Assembly (NCBI GenBank): GCA_933228675.1
Contig: OW121744.1
Location: 62,227,928 to 62,291,927, forward strand
DNA: 64,000 nucleotides
Reading direction: 5' to 3'
From: Stomorhina lunata
Taxonomy: Eukaryota; Arthropoda; Insecta; Diptera; Rhiniidae
Positions within the stretch are counted from its first letter, which is position 1. Each line of letters begins with the position of its first letter. The position numbers were made by a program, and so were the translations under genes. The notes beneath the pieces were generated by a model. That model saw only the letters and a list, made by a program, of their open reading frames with translations, was not told where the DNA came from and ran no database searches. Below, piece by piece: positions 22,879-33,779 of this stretch.

Positions 22879-24097
22879 CACCATTTTCAATTGTAATTGA
22901 GAAATTTTCAAATTGAATTGAGAAATTTTCAATTGAAATTGAGAATTTTCAATTGAAAACGAGAAATATTCAATTGGAATTAAGAATTTTCAATTGAAAT
23001 TGAGAAATTTTCAATTGAAATTGAGACTTTTCAATTGAAATTGAGAAATATTCAATTGAAATTGAGAATTTTCAGTTGAAAATTAGAAATTTTTAATTGA
23101 AATTGAGAAATTTTCAATTGAAATTGAGAATTTTTCAATTGAAAATGAGAATTTGTAAATTGAAATTGAGAAAATCCCAATTGGAAATGAGAAATTTTGA
23201 ATTGAAATTGAGAATTTTTAAATTTAAATAGAGAATTTTTCAATTGAAATTGAGAAAAGTCCAATTGAAAATGAGGTTGATTTTTTTAATTTAAATTGAG
23301 AAATTTTCAATTGGAATTGAGAAATTTTCAATTGGAATTGAGAAATTTTCAATTGAAAATGAGAAATTTCCAATTGAATGTGAGAAATTTTCAATTGAAA
23401 ATGAGAAATTTTCAATTGAAAATGAGAAATTTTCAATTGAAAATGAGAAATTTTCAATTGAAATTGAGAATTTTAGAATTGGAGAAAACCTTAATTGAAA
23501 ATGAGGTTGAAATTCCACTTGGGGTGTTCTTAATTTAAATTTAAAATTTCTCAATTTCAATTGAAAATTTCTCAATTTCAATTGAAAATTTCTCATTTTC
23601 AATTGAAAATTTCTCATTTTCAATTGAAAATTTCTCATTTTCAATTGAAAATTTCTTACTTTCAATTGAAAACTTTTCAATTTCAATTAAAAAATTCAAC
23701 CTCATTTTCAATTGTGTTTTTCTCAATTTCAATTGAAAAATTCTCAATTTAAATTTAAAAATTCTCAATTTCAATTAAAAATTTCTCATTTTTAATTGGG
23801 CTTATCTCAATTTCAATTCAAAAATTCTCAATTTCAATTGAAAATTTCTCAATTTCAACTGAATGTTTCTCATTTCCAATAAGGGTTTTCTCAATTGCAA
23901 TTGAAAATTTCTCATTTTTAATTGAAAATTCTCAATTTCAATTGAAAATTTCTCAATTTCAAATGAAAATTCTCAATTTCAATTGAAAATTTCTCATTTT
24001 CAATTGAAAATTCTCAATTTCAATTGAAAATTTCTCAATTTCAGTTGAATATTCTCAATTTCAATTGAATATTTCTCAATTTCAATTGAAAATGGTG
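22879..24097. mobile_element. Foldback element FB1: inverted arms of 21-bp CAATTG repeats
   Basis: The termini are CACCATTTTCAATTG and its exact complement, flanked by TA on both sides (22877-22878 and 24098-24099). Two copies of the host repeat (62001-62002 and 6182-6183) show the unoccupied TA site. The left arm is made of TTTTCAATTGAAAA-plus-TGAGAAA units and the right arm of the same units in inverted order. The switch is near 23520-23545, around a CCACTTGGGGTG loop. No transposase is encoded; the ORFs with FQLKMRN or EKFSIEN heptads are repeat translations. The architecture matches foldback elements such as Drosophila FB. The TA duplication suggests Tc1/mariner-type mobilisation. Confidence 0.9.
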
Positions 24098-25386
24098 TAG
24101 TGGGAATTCATAAACGAATCCCAAAAATCGGATTTTAAAAAAACTAAGCTTTTTTACTTCTGAGGCGGCAGATTACCAGCCCCATGTAAAATCTAGACTT
24201 TCCAGGTTTAAGACTTAAACTCCTCAACACTTTTGCTATATTCACATAATTTTTTTTAAATCCGCCTAACGATTTAAAAGTTATGAACTTATTTTCATTC
24301 TATTTATACCCTTCACCACCATAGGTGAAAAGGGTATTATAAGTTTGTGTTGATGTATGTAACGCTTAGAAATATTTGCCTTAGGCCCACCTTTTGGAAT
24401 TCTAATAGACTTAGAATCACTTTCTGAGTCGATTTAGCTATTTCAGTCCGTCCGTAAGTCTGGCTTGACCTTCATGTAAACTATGTAATCAAAATACAGG
24501 CCGCAATTCTAATGAAATTTGGCACAGATGTTTTTTTTTTTTGATAGTGGGACCATGCCTATTAAAATTCGTCAAAATCGCTCTATTATTTATGGTACCT
24601 CCCATAGGCCCCAATTCCCAGAACTGATATTTTGGCCACAAATATCAATATTTTGTGATAAAATTTAAAATAGGTACTGCTTATGTTAGCCAAAATCACA
24701 GTACAAATTTTGTTGGTCCACATTTGACCATAGCTCCCATACAAACTCTTCTATCAAAACGCACTAAATGAGACAAAAATCACTAAAACGCTCGTCAATC
24801 TAAAGATAATGACAATTTTATTTTTCGCATACATAATTTTTGTAAAAACTGTAATCCATTCGCAAAATTTCGAGATAATCGTTTCACATTTGACCCTAGA
24901 TCTCATATAAGTGGCAGTGACGAAAAAAGCTGTAATATATAAAGCTAGAAACACAATCACGGCTACAGACTATGGGCTACAAATTAATTAGGTTACACGC
25001 ATTCAAATGGAAATAAATTTTTTAGCGTCGGCACAGCTACACGACTATCGACCACCGTTGTAGCTGTAGCCAAGATTAAACTAATTTCTATTTTTATTGG
25101 TGACAATAACAGATTTAGTGCTGTCAACACCATAGAATATTGAAATAAATGAGCGATTTAAACTACTTAACTTTATTTACAATAATAACAATGAAGGAAA
25201 TTGAAATAAACAATTGATATACTTATCAAATATTTATATACCTCAATAAAAGTACATTTTTAAGAACTTAATTTTGAAACTCTCATAACTCACACCTTTC
25301 ATGTGCTAGAGCTACATAGTTTAGGTTATATAAAAGCCCAGTATGTCCTGTATAAAATGTATTATTTAAAAGAGCATACTTATATC

Positions 25387-26417
25387 TAGGGTTTGCAGTT
25401 CGGTTTTAACCGAAACCGAAACCTCGGTTTTTTATGCCTTAAAACCGAAACCGAAAACCGTAGAAAAACCGCGGTTTTAGCTTTTTATTTTTCATAATTT
25501 TTTGTTGGTATTATTCAGAAATAACATAAGATTATGGTAAGCTTTGCACGTAATTTGTCTAATTAATGAAGCAGAAGAATGAAACAAGCAAAAGGTGTTT
25601 ACAATGGACGAATAGACGAATAGAATAGGTGTAAGGGGAAGAAATATTCACGATTCTCATGGTAAATTTTAAAACCTGGGCCGTATTTTAGGAACGTGTA
25701 ATTTCAAGCAAAAGCCAGAAACCATTAGACAAAGGCTAATGGAGTTTAATATTTCACTTGATACAAACATCGTAGCATGTACTATAGATGGAGCAGAAGC
25801 CAATATCAAATTTGTATCTGAAAATCAATTTCGAAGGCGGCGACGATGAGACTTTGACTCATTTAAAACCGATTGCCCATATACATTTGAACCTAGAGGC
25901 TTTAAGAAAAACTGTTCAGTATTTAAAAAATTCGTCAGCTCGTTATAATATTTTACAAACAAGCGTTAAAAAGCATCATAATCATGAATTAATTTTACTC
26001 TCAGATTTCTGTTTCTAAAACAAAGTATTCATGAGAGTTTAGAAATGCTGTCGACCTTAGATATGCTTCATTCTATTGACTTTGAAATGGTAAATTCTTT
26101 AAAATCGTTGCTATTTGTAAAAATTATTATTAACACAATTTGTCGCTCGGATGCAAATATTATTCACGCTAAAGGGGCTCTGCAGTTTCTCAAAAGAAAC
26201 AAGACCTATTTAAGAAATCCCTCATATTTAAAAAACCTGAATTATTTTCCTGAATTTTTATTAAATTATAATATGTTTTAATGAAGTTATCTAAATTTTC
26301 CTACAAACTTAAACTGAAATAGTTTTATTTAAAAAAACCGAACCGAATCCGGCCGGTTTTGGGTGTTTTAAAACCGAAACCGCGATTTCTCATTTTCACG
26401 GTTTTTTGCAAACCCTA
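25387..26417 (+). mobile_element. hAT-type element, copy 1 (8-bp TSD CTTATATC)
   Basis: The ends TAGGGTTTGCA and TGCAAACCCTA are inverted repeats. The direct repeat CTTATATC flanks them exactly (25379-25386 and 26418-26425); an 8-bp duplication is diagnostic of hAT-like transposition. The subterminal regions are packed with CGGTTTT / AAACCGAAACCG motifs. It contains a decayed transposase fragment. Confidence 0.92.
25725..26281 (+). pseudogene. hAT transposase fragment (copy 1)
   Basis: In one frame 25757-25830 reads as TNIVACTIDGAEAN, resembling the hAT DDE region after the first catalytic aspartate. Another frame gives MEQKPISNLYLKINF (25788-26018). A further frame (26045-26281) carries LLFVKIIINTICRSDAN and ALQFLKRNKTYLRNP. 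Stops and frameshifts interrupt the order, and the N-terminal BED finger and C-terminal dimerisation region are absent. The homologous fragment in 32834-33178 supports a shared coding origin. The hAT identity rests mainly on the TSD and TIR. Confidence 0.6.
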
Positions 26418-27217
26418 CTTATATCTATGTTGTTTTAAGGAATTCCTTTTTATTTTAATTTCGGTTGTAAAAATAAGTTTTTAGGATATGGGCTCTTAAT
26501 CCCTTATAAATCGGACGAATATACATCATTTGAAAATTATTTTTAGTATATTTTGATTAATATCAAAAAAGTTAATATCGGATACAAGCTTCTAAAGTTA
26601 TGCCCTATAATTCTTAAAATTTAAAAAGCTTGTAACTCTCAAACTGTAAGTGATTCCATTAAAATCTTTCTATTATAATTTTTTGATTTATATGTACTAT
26701 CACGTACATGAAAACCGTTGATATCGGAGGTTGATTACTAAAAAAGATTTATGTAATTTTTGTCAAAATATAAATCGTTATTTTGCCCATCTTATAAACG
26801 CGATATTGGCATCACAAATAAGCAGCTGTTTCTATTGTAGACATTTTGATTTAATTTTATTAAATTTATTAATTAATGAAATATGCGCAATTTTAGTAAT
26901 ATTTATTATTGCATTTAAAAAATTTTCAGCCATTATTTTAAAAAACAAATTCAAATTTTTTATGGTCCAAACGTTAAACATCTATATCAGCTGTTTTCAA
27001 TGGAGCTGCTGTCTTAAACCTAATTAAGTAGCTGACTACAAGGCGACTGTTGCAGCCAACGACTTTTGTAGTCGGTGTTCGTGTAGCCTGCTGTCGTGAT
27101 TGTGTTTCTAGCATAAGTCTTGAGAAAATGTTTGTATGATGATAAAAACTGATATGTGACCTTAATGTTGAAGGGTATCGTATGGTCGAGCTTTTGACAA
27201 CTATATCACTTTCTTAT

Positions 27218-28732
27218 TTATTTTTAACCATCCCACTGTACAGTGGTCACATCTACCTGCTGTAAAAATATTACATTAGTTCCTGTACCATTCCACCAAA
27301 AAATGCAGTTGTATATCCCTCTTTTTAATATGAAAGTACATAAAAAAATTATTATTATTATTATTATTATTGTTTAAAAATTATTTTTTGACTCATTTTT
27401 TCTTACTCTATTTAAAGAAACCAGTGCGATATATTTTTTAGTGTACTCGTATCTTTTCACCAAGACAATTTTTTCTAACAATGGGGCAGGGCTAATAGTA
27501 CTAATAGACTAATAAATATAAAATCAATTTCTTAATTGAAAATATTTTACCAACACAATCCTTTAATGTTTCATTTGCATTAAAATGAAATAAAATAAGA
27601 CATTTCATTTTTGCATTGAATTACTAATCAAAATAAAACATCAAATTTCACTATTTTCTAGAATATTTTTCATTATATTCTTTGTTTAAGCTAATCCTTT
27701 TGACTACAAAATAGTCCATAGTTTTTATTTTAAAAGTTAAAGTTAGTCCGTCTCTTATCGTCATAGACTCTTCCAAAAGTAAATTAATAGAAAACAACAA
27801 CAAAAAAAAACTAAAATTTGCAATAAAATAAGAAAATAACATTTAACACCAGGACAAAAACCCAGATTAAATCCTATCAACTAAAAACTACTACGAGCAA
27901 CAAATTCTCCTAAAATACAACAATAAAATTCAAATATACATACAAATATACAAATATACCATTCATTCGTTCTTGAACAGCTTTTAAAGAGCATGTAAAC
28001 GGATTAGGGGAATTTGAATCGTATAGAAAAACAATTGGCATTTAAATTCAAAAGGCTTTTCATAAGTTTTTTGAGACTTTTCCCCTATTTCCTAAATGTC
28101 GATTCTAAGCAAGTAAAATAATTACAAAAAAAAAATATGTATAAATAAAATACAGGAAACAATATAGAACGATTAGTTAGTTTATCGTCAAAGGGAATTA
28201 AATAATTGCTAACGAATCAAATGGATTATAAAAGGAAATAAACTAAAAATGAATACGAAATAGGAATATCATCAAATGGAATTACAAGTCTACTTAGCCA
28301 GACTTTAAAGTTGTGTGTAAGTAGCAATTAGGAAAGTATTTGCATTTTCATTATTTATGTATTATCTGTATTGATATTTGTCTATAGTTTATGTACGAGG
28401 GCGGATATTTAAATTAAGATGTGCAGCTCGAAATGCGTTTGGGGGCAGTGCAAAATATCGACTTTTGAAAGTTTGAAATTTTCTTACAAAAAGTTTTACG
28501 ATTGTTCTACTTCTACCAATTATACAAATTATTATCTCTTGTGATCTTATAGAGTCAATTATATCAGACTCTATAAGATCACAAGAGAGATTCTCTCTAA
28601 GACCAAACTGAAGTGTTGAGGAAAATGAGTCGGTTTTTGTGTAAAAAATTACTCGACTTGGTATCTTGGAAAAAGTTTGATTTCCCTGTAGTTTTTGCAG
28701 TCTTTAGAGTCCCCATTTTTTGTTATTTTGAC
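27218..28732. other. Non-coding AT-rich stretch
   Basis: No gene. An (ATT)n run lies near 27350-27372. A perfect 22-bp-stem hairpin at 28535-28588 is listed separately. Confidence 0.45.
28535..28588. repeat. Perfect hairpin, 22-bp stem and 10-nt loop
   Basis: The stem 28535-28556 (starting TCTCTTGTGATC) is exactly complementary to 28567-28588; the loop is AATTATATCA. No T run follows, and nothing identifies it as a terminator or a microRNA gene. Confidence 0.9.
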
Positions 28733-28734
28733 TA

Positions 28735-29585
28735 CACCATTTTCGAATGAAATTGAGAAATATTCAATTAAAATTGAGAAATTTTCAATTGGAATTGAGA
28801 ATTTTTAATTGAAAATAAGAAATTTTCAATTGAAATTAAGAATTCTCATTTGAAATTGAGAAATTTTCAGTTGAAATTGTGGTTTTTCAATTAAAAATGA
28901 AAAATTTTCAATTAAAATTGAAAAAATGAGAAATTATCAATTGAAAATGAGAAATTTTCAATTGAAGAGATGGCCTAACCAACCATCGAAACCCGTCGAA
29001 GAATTTTGGTTTCTCCGCAAACATTTTTGGCTATTTATCAATAAATTGGGCTGTTACATTAATAAATAAATGTAACAGATTTAGGATCAAATGCGACTAT
29101 TTGTTATTTTTTGATATTTCTCATTTTCAATTGAAAATTTCCCAATTTGAATTAAAAAATTAAACCTCATTTTCAATTGGACTTTTCTCAATTTCAATTG
29201 AAAAATTCTCAATTTAAATATAAAAATTCTCAATTTCAATTGAAAATTTCTTATTTTCAATTATGATTTTCCTAATTTCAATTTACAAATTCACATTTTC
29301 AATTGAAAAATTCTCAATTTCAATTGAAAATTTCTTATTTTCAATTATGATTTTCTCAATTTTAATTTACAAATTCTCATTTTCAATTGAAAAATTCTCA
29401 ATTTCAATTGAAAATTTCTCAATTTCAATTAGGATTTTCTCAATTTCAATTGAAAATTTCTCAATTTCAATTGAAAAATCTAAATTCCAATTGAATATTT
29501 CTTAATTTCATTTAAAATTTCTCAATTTCAATTGAAAATTTCTTAATTCAGTTTGAAAATTTCTCAATTACAATTGAAAATGGTG
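28735..29585. mobile_element. Foldback element FB2: CAATTG arms around a core shared with 19541
   Basis: It starts TA-CACCATTTTC and ends CAATTGAAAATGGTG, the same termini as FB1. The left arm (to 28963) and right arm (29117-29585) consist of the 21-bp CAATTG units in opposite orientations. The core at 28964-29116 is the segment also found at 19541. The right-arm block AACCTCATTTTCAATTGG is shared with FB1 near 23697. The right flank is TT rather than TA, so one flanking base may have mutated. Confidence 0.88.
28964..29116 (+). repeat. Core segment of FB2
   Basis: Co-linear with 19541-19726. It includes a perfect 10-bp hairpin stem, CTGTTACATT ... AATGTAACAG, near 29051-29078. It has no ORF. 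Confidence 0.88.
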
Positions 29586-29984
29586 TTGTAAATATTCGTT
29601 AAGGGAGGTTCTTAGAGCTTCCTTGTCCCATATTTTACGCCTAAATAAATCACAAGCATCTCTGCTGACTTAATCCGAATCGAACCTTACAAATAACTTA
29701 ATAATGATCGCTACCAATCCTGGGCTCGAAAGTACATCAAGTAAAGATGATCGCCACATAAAATTTTTTCAAAATATGATCAATTTGGTTCTAAGTAACG
29801 CCGCTTTGTAATATTCAATATATTTCATGGTCAAATTTATGAGGGAAAACTACTGACAGCCATAATTTAATCAATTTGATTTTTAGAGGGGAAAATTCTG
29901 AGACGAAATACTGACACCCATAATTATCATTTTCCAGTTTCGTATAACGTGCGCGGGTTTGTCGCAAACTTTAAAATTTCCTTC
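29586..29984. other. Non-coding stretch
   Basis: No gene or element end recognised. Confidence 0.35.
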
Positions 29985-30250
29985 GGATAGAATTATATAT
30001 ACATAATTCCCCGACAACATTCCAATTGGAACAAGGCGTACTTCTTTCAGACAATGAGCTGCATCCGATTCTATTTTTAGACTCATTTTAACTCCGGAGA
30101 AGTTTTACATAGCCTAATACTCAATAACCAGTGGCTAGCTGAGTTATGAGGTGAACCGCCGAATTTTTTTTAAGTAAGTTGGCCTGGGATCGAACTTGGG
30201 ACCTCTGGTATGCTAGGCGGATAACTCAACTGCTATACCACGGTGGTTAG
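29985..30250 (-). mobile_element. tRNA-derived SINE (family 2), minus copy
   Basis: Reading the minus strand from 30250: CGTGGTATAGCAGTTGAGTT (box A), CCGCCTAGCATACCAGAGG, then AGTTCGATCCCAGG (box B) and the family body, ending in GTTGTCGGGGAATTAT. AGAATT occurs on both flanks, a partial match for a target duplication. Confidence 0.85.
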
Positions 30251-30429
30251 AATTGATTGTATTTATTAAAATATTCTCGCATAGCTTAGACAACTCCAAA
30301 ATCCTTGTTCAGAATGATTATATTCAATTCTGCAATATTCAATATTTAATAAAGATATCGCCATTAAAATTTGGTTTAGTACCATAATAATATATCTCGT
30401 TAACTTTTAAACCGAATTAGGTAATTTTT

Positions 30430-31560
30430 TTTTTATAAAAGTACAATTTTTCGTATCAAATTTTTTTATCAAAAAAAAAAATCTTCTATAAAATTTTTCT
30501 CATCAAAACATTTTTAATATTTTTGTTATTTAAAAATTTCTATAAACTCCAAAAAAATTTTATATATTTTTTTTTTTTTTTTTTTGATTTAAAAATATTT
30601 TATAAATTTTTTTTTGTTAAAAAAATTTACTATAGAAATATCTTTTATCAAAAAAAGTTCTATAAAAGTTTTTTATCAACAAATTTCCAATAAAGTTGTT
30701 TTTATCAAATAATCTTCTGTTGAATTTTTTTGCAATTTTCAATAAATATTTTTTTATAAACCAATTTTTTTTTCTTCCTATTTTTTTTTATCAATTTTTT
30801 TTTTCTTTTATCAAAAAATTTTCTATAAATTTTTTCTATTAAAAATTTTTTATACAAAAATTTTCCATAAATTTTTTTTATCGAAAAAATTTCTATCAAT
30901 TTTCTATAAATTTGTTTATCAAAAAATTTTATAAAAATTATTTTATTAAATTCTTTTTTATCAAAAAATTTTTTATAATTTTCTTTTTGATTTAAAAACT
31001 TTCTATAATTTTTTTTTTAATTTCTATAGAAATATTATTTGTTAAACAATAATTTCTTTAAAAATATTTTTTTTATCAATAATGCTCCATAAAACTTTTT
31101 TTATCAAAAAAATTTCCATAAATTTTTATGTTTAAAAAAAATTTTCTATTAAGAATTTTCTTTATCAACCAATTTTTTAAAAATATTTTAATCGAAACAT
31201 TTTTTGTATAAAATTTTTTATCGAAAAATTGTTTATATTAAATTTTTTATGAATAAATTTTCTATATACATTTTTTTATGGAAACATTTTCTATAGAAAC
31301 TTTTTTTTTGCCAACAAATTTTCTATATACATTGATTTTCCGAATGAATTTATTTGTAAAATTATTCTCAATAAATTTTTTTTATCAAAAAGTTTTTTTT
31401 ATCAATTTTTTTTTTACCAATTTTTTTTTTTATCAAAAAATTTTTAATATAAAATTTTGTTTATAAAAATACTTTCGTTTTGAACAATTTTCTAAAGAAA
31501 CTATATTTTTGTCCAAAAATTTTGTATTTAAATTTTCTTTCTAAATTCATTACCCTACTA
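30430..31560. repeat. Degenerate AT-rich array related to the CTATAG repeats
   Basis: Loosely periodic TTTATCAAAAAATTTTCTATAA units with many substitutions. They resemble the inverted form of the 30-bp units at 18895. The palindromic CTATAG core has mostly decayed to CTATAA. The small ORFs here are spurious. Confidence 0.6.
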
Positions 31561-32500
31561 TCACTATATTATCCACTTCCCAGATCACGACCCACAAAAT
31601 TAAGGCACAGTACTATATTTGTCAAAGTTTATGGGCCACTAGTTAGAAAAATAATTAATATTGGCTTTGGTCTAAATTTGAATATGGTCTAAAGACGAAT
31701 TAAAAGTTTACACAAACAGTCCTACAAAATTCTAAAGTTTACCATATCGTCATATGAAATCGCCCTAAAACAGATGAGTATTTCCTACACAAAAAACCCT
31801 CCTCGTTTAAACAATAATAAACTAAACTACGAATAATAAAATAGAAAAGTTACTACATTTGATCACGTAATAAAATACGACTGACTATAAATAGAATTGG
31901 CTCTACAAATGTGATAATTTGTAAGGAATAAATTTTACATGAAAAACTTTACAGTTCACATAAACACGCAAATTTTTATGTATCTCAATGAATTCATCTA
32001 ATAGATACAATATCTTTCGTTTTGTAGTTACATTTCCACTAACTACTCCCTTCGACTTATGGCTGTTTACATAAACTATTCTCATCTAAAATACACCCCT
32101 TGTCTTGTGGGTGTTGAACGTCATTTATCACAAAACCGGTTACATTCAATTATTGCTTTTTTTATTAGTTCTCTCACAAAACAATCTTGACGTTTGTTAA
32201 ACCGGCAACATTTGAAGCAGTTTTGTTCACATGAACCTGTCAGTTTTAATAATTCAAACAGCCGCAATAACTACGTCGTCGCTTTTCTAGTAGATATTTA
32301 CCTTTTTATATATATATATTTTTTTTTCGCAAAATTTTAAGAAATACGTTTTTACGCCTATAATTACTAAACTACATACAAAGTTTCTTTAAAAAAGTTG
32401 TAAAAATTACCCATCTTTGTGTAAATTGAAAAAATGGTTATTTATTTTAGAAAATTCCATCTATCAATTTTCCATTCGAATTAGGAATCAAAATTCGAAT
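31561..32500. other. Non-coding stretch
   Basis: No gene recognised. The sequence is AT-rich, without inverted termini that I could pair. Confidence 0.4.
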
Positions 32501-32663
32501 TAGGAATCAAAAAGTATGGGGGTGTATTATAATTTTTATTCGGTTTGTAATTTCCAAAATAATGGCTTAAAACCCAAATTTAGAGATATTCTTTATTCAT
32601 TCTTCTACTCATGACCTTATTTTCTAGTTCCATCACAATGCAATACATAAGTAGGGTTCATCC
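32501..32663 (+). mobile_element. DINE-like and LINE 3'-end fragments, left side of a hAT insertion
   Basis: GGGGGTGTATTAT ... CGGTTTGTAATTTCC matches the start of the repeat at about 54827. It is followed by CTAGTTCCATCACAATGCA, which matches the 3' end of the LINE at 38415-38465. The LINE tail resumes after the hAT with CCCCTAATAAAAAAAATAAA at 33580-33599. Confidence 0.6.
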
Positions 32664-33573
32664 TAGGGTTTGCAAAAAACCGTGAAAATGAAAAACCGCT
32701 GTTGGTTTTAAAACACCCAAAACCGGCCGGTTTCGGTACGGTTTTCGGTTTTTTAAATAAAACTATTTCAGTTTAAATTTGTAGGAAAATTTAGATAACT
32801 CCATTAAAACATATTATAATTTAATATTAAAATTCAGGAAAATAATTCAGGTTTTTTAAATATGAAGGATTTCTTAAATAAGTCTTGTTTCTTTTGGAGA
32901 AATTGCAGAGCCCCTTTAGCGTGAATAATATTTGCATCCGAGCGACAAATTGCTTCAATAGTAATTTTTACAAATAGCAACGATTTATGATGCTTTTTAA
33001 CGCTTGTTTGAAAAATATTATAAGGAACTGACGAATTTTTGAAATACCGAACAGTTTTTCTTACAGCCTTTAGGTTCAAATGTATATGGGCAATCGGTTT
33101 TAAATGAGTCAAAGTTTCATCGTCGCCATCTTCAAAATTGATTTTCAGATACAAATTTGATATTGGCTGCTGCTCCATCTATAGTACATGCTACGATATT
33201 TGTATCAAGTGAAATATTAAACTCCATTAGCCTTTGTCTAATGGTTTCTTGCGTTTGCTTGAAATTACACGTTCCTAAAATACGGCCCAGGTTTTAAAAT
33301 TTACCATGAGAATCGTGAATATTTACGTTCATATACCGTCTTCCCCATTCGTCCATTGTAAACACCTTTTGCTTGTTTCATTCTTCTACTTCATTAAATA
33401 GACAAATTACGTGCAAATTTATGATAAGCTAATGTTATTTCTGAATAATATCAACAAAAAATTATGAAAAATAAATAGCTAAAACCGCGATTTTTTCTAC
33501 GGTTTTCGGTTTCGGTTTTGAGGCATAAAAAACCGAGGTTTCGGTTTCGGTTAAAACCGAACTGCAAACCCTA
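32664..33573 (-). mobile_element. hAT-type element, copy 2 (8-bp TSD GTTCATCC)
   Basis: The ends TAGGGTTTGCA and TGCAAACCCTA are flanked by GTTCATCC (32656-32663 and 33574-33581). It belongs to the same family as 25387-26417 but lies in opposite orientation. It is 121 bp shorter because of an internal deletion. It landed in the 3' tail of a LINE fragment. Confidence 0.92.
32834..33178 (-). pseudogene. hAT transposase fragment (copy 2)
   Basis: The 114-residue minus-strand frame joins two segments seen separately in copy 1: MEQQPISNLYLKINF ... SVKKHH, then KSLLFVKITIEAICRSDAN and ALQFLQKKQDLF. The joining point coincides with the internal deletion, so this frame is a deletion product and not a complete transposase. 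Confidence 0.65.
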
Positions 33574-33613
33574 GTTCATCCCCTAATAAAAAAAATAAAG
33601 AATATTCTGTGAT

Positions 33614-33779
33614 CGTCAAAATAAAGTAAACACCTAAATAAAATTTAAAAATTATAAATAATGATAACGTAATTTAGTACGGAGAAGTATTTTGAGACTT
33701 CTCTGTATAAAAAATTCGGCCACAATCGGTCCACATTTGAACAGGAGAGGAGCAACCAAGTAAAATTGTTAATTATAAA
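33614..33779. other. Non-coding spacer
   Basis: It includes the short DINE-like block CACAATCGGTCCACATTTGA near 33720. No gene. Confidence 0.35.

Larger units (their letters stand above)
21941..24240 (+). repeat. Dispersed repeat R, copy interrupted by a SINE and a foldback
   Basis: Co-linear with 60470-62050: TCTTCTAAACTGGAAGTCTG, TGACATATGGGCAACA, TTTAATGTTGAGAAATTTCC, then TTCATAAACGAATCC at 24110. The SINE at 22382 and the foldback at 22879 each insert cleanly into it, which gives reliable boundaries for both. Confidence 0.6.
24944..27112. mobile_element. 2.2-kb TIR element (GCTAGAAACACAATCACG), host of a nested hAT
   Basis: The left end GCTAGAAACACAATCACG and right end CGTGATTGTGTTTCTAGC are perfect 18-bp inverted repeats; weaker inverted similarity (GGCTAC, GTTACACG/CGTGTAG) continues inward. 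The flanks suggest an ATAA duplication but not decisively. After removing the nested hAT about 1.13 kb of non-coding sequence remains, so it is non-autonomous. The 98-residue ORF at 26731 shows no recognisable domain. Confidence 0.8.
24304..27217 (-). repeat. DINE-1/Helentron-like repeat, minus, interrupted
   Basis: The hairpin end CTTCACCACCATAGGTGAAAA is followed by the usual blocks to about 24943. The remaining terminus (GAGAAAATGTTTGTATGATG ... GTATGGTCGAGC) resumes at 27113. The insertion between them is the TIR element at 24944-27112. Confidence 0.7.

Noticed and set aside
23052..23774. ORFs with FQLKMRN, EKFSIEN and similar heptads
   Set aside because: Translations of the 21-bp CAATTG arrays in FB1. 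They are present on both strands and in several frames.
25387..25470. Telomere-like repeat
   Set aside because: The TAGGGTTT end and CGGTTTT motifs resemble telomeric DNA superficially, but they are TIR and subterminal motifs of a hAT element with an exact 8-bp duplication.
26731..27027. 98-residue ORF in the TIR element at 24944
   Set aside because: Hydrophobic, AT-driven composition with no domain I recognise and no partner frame. Most likely chance.
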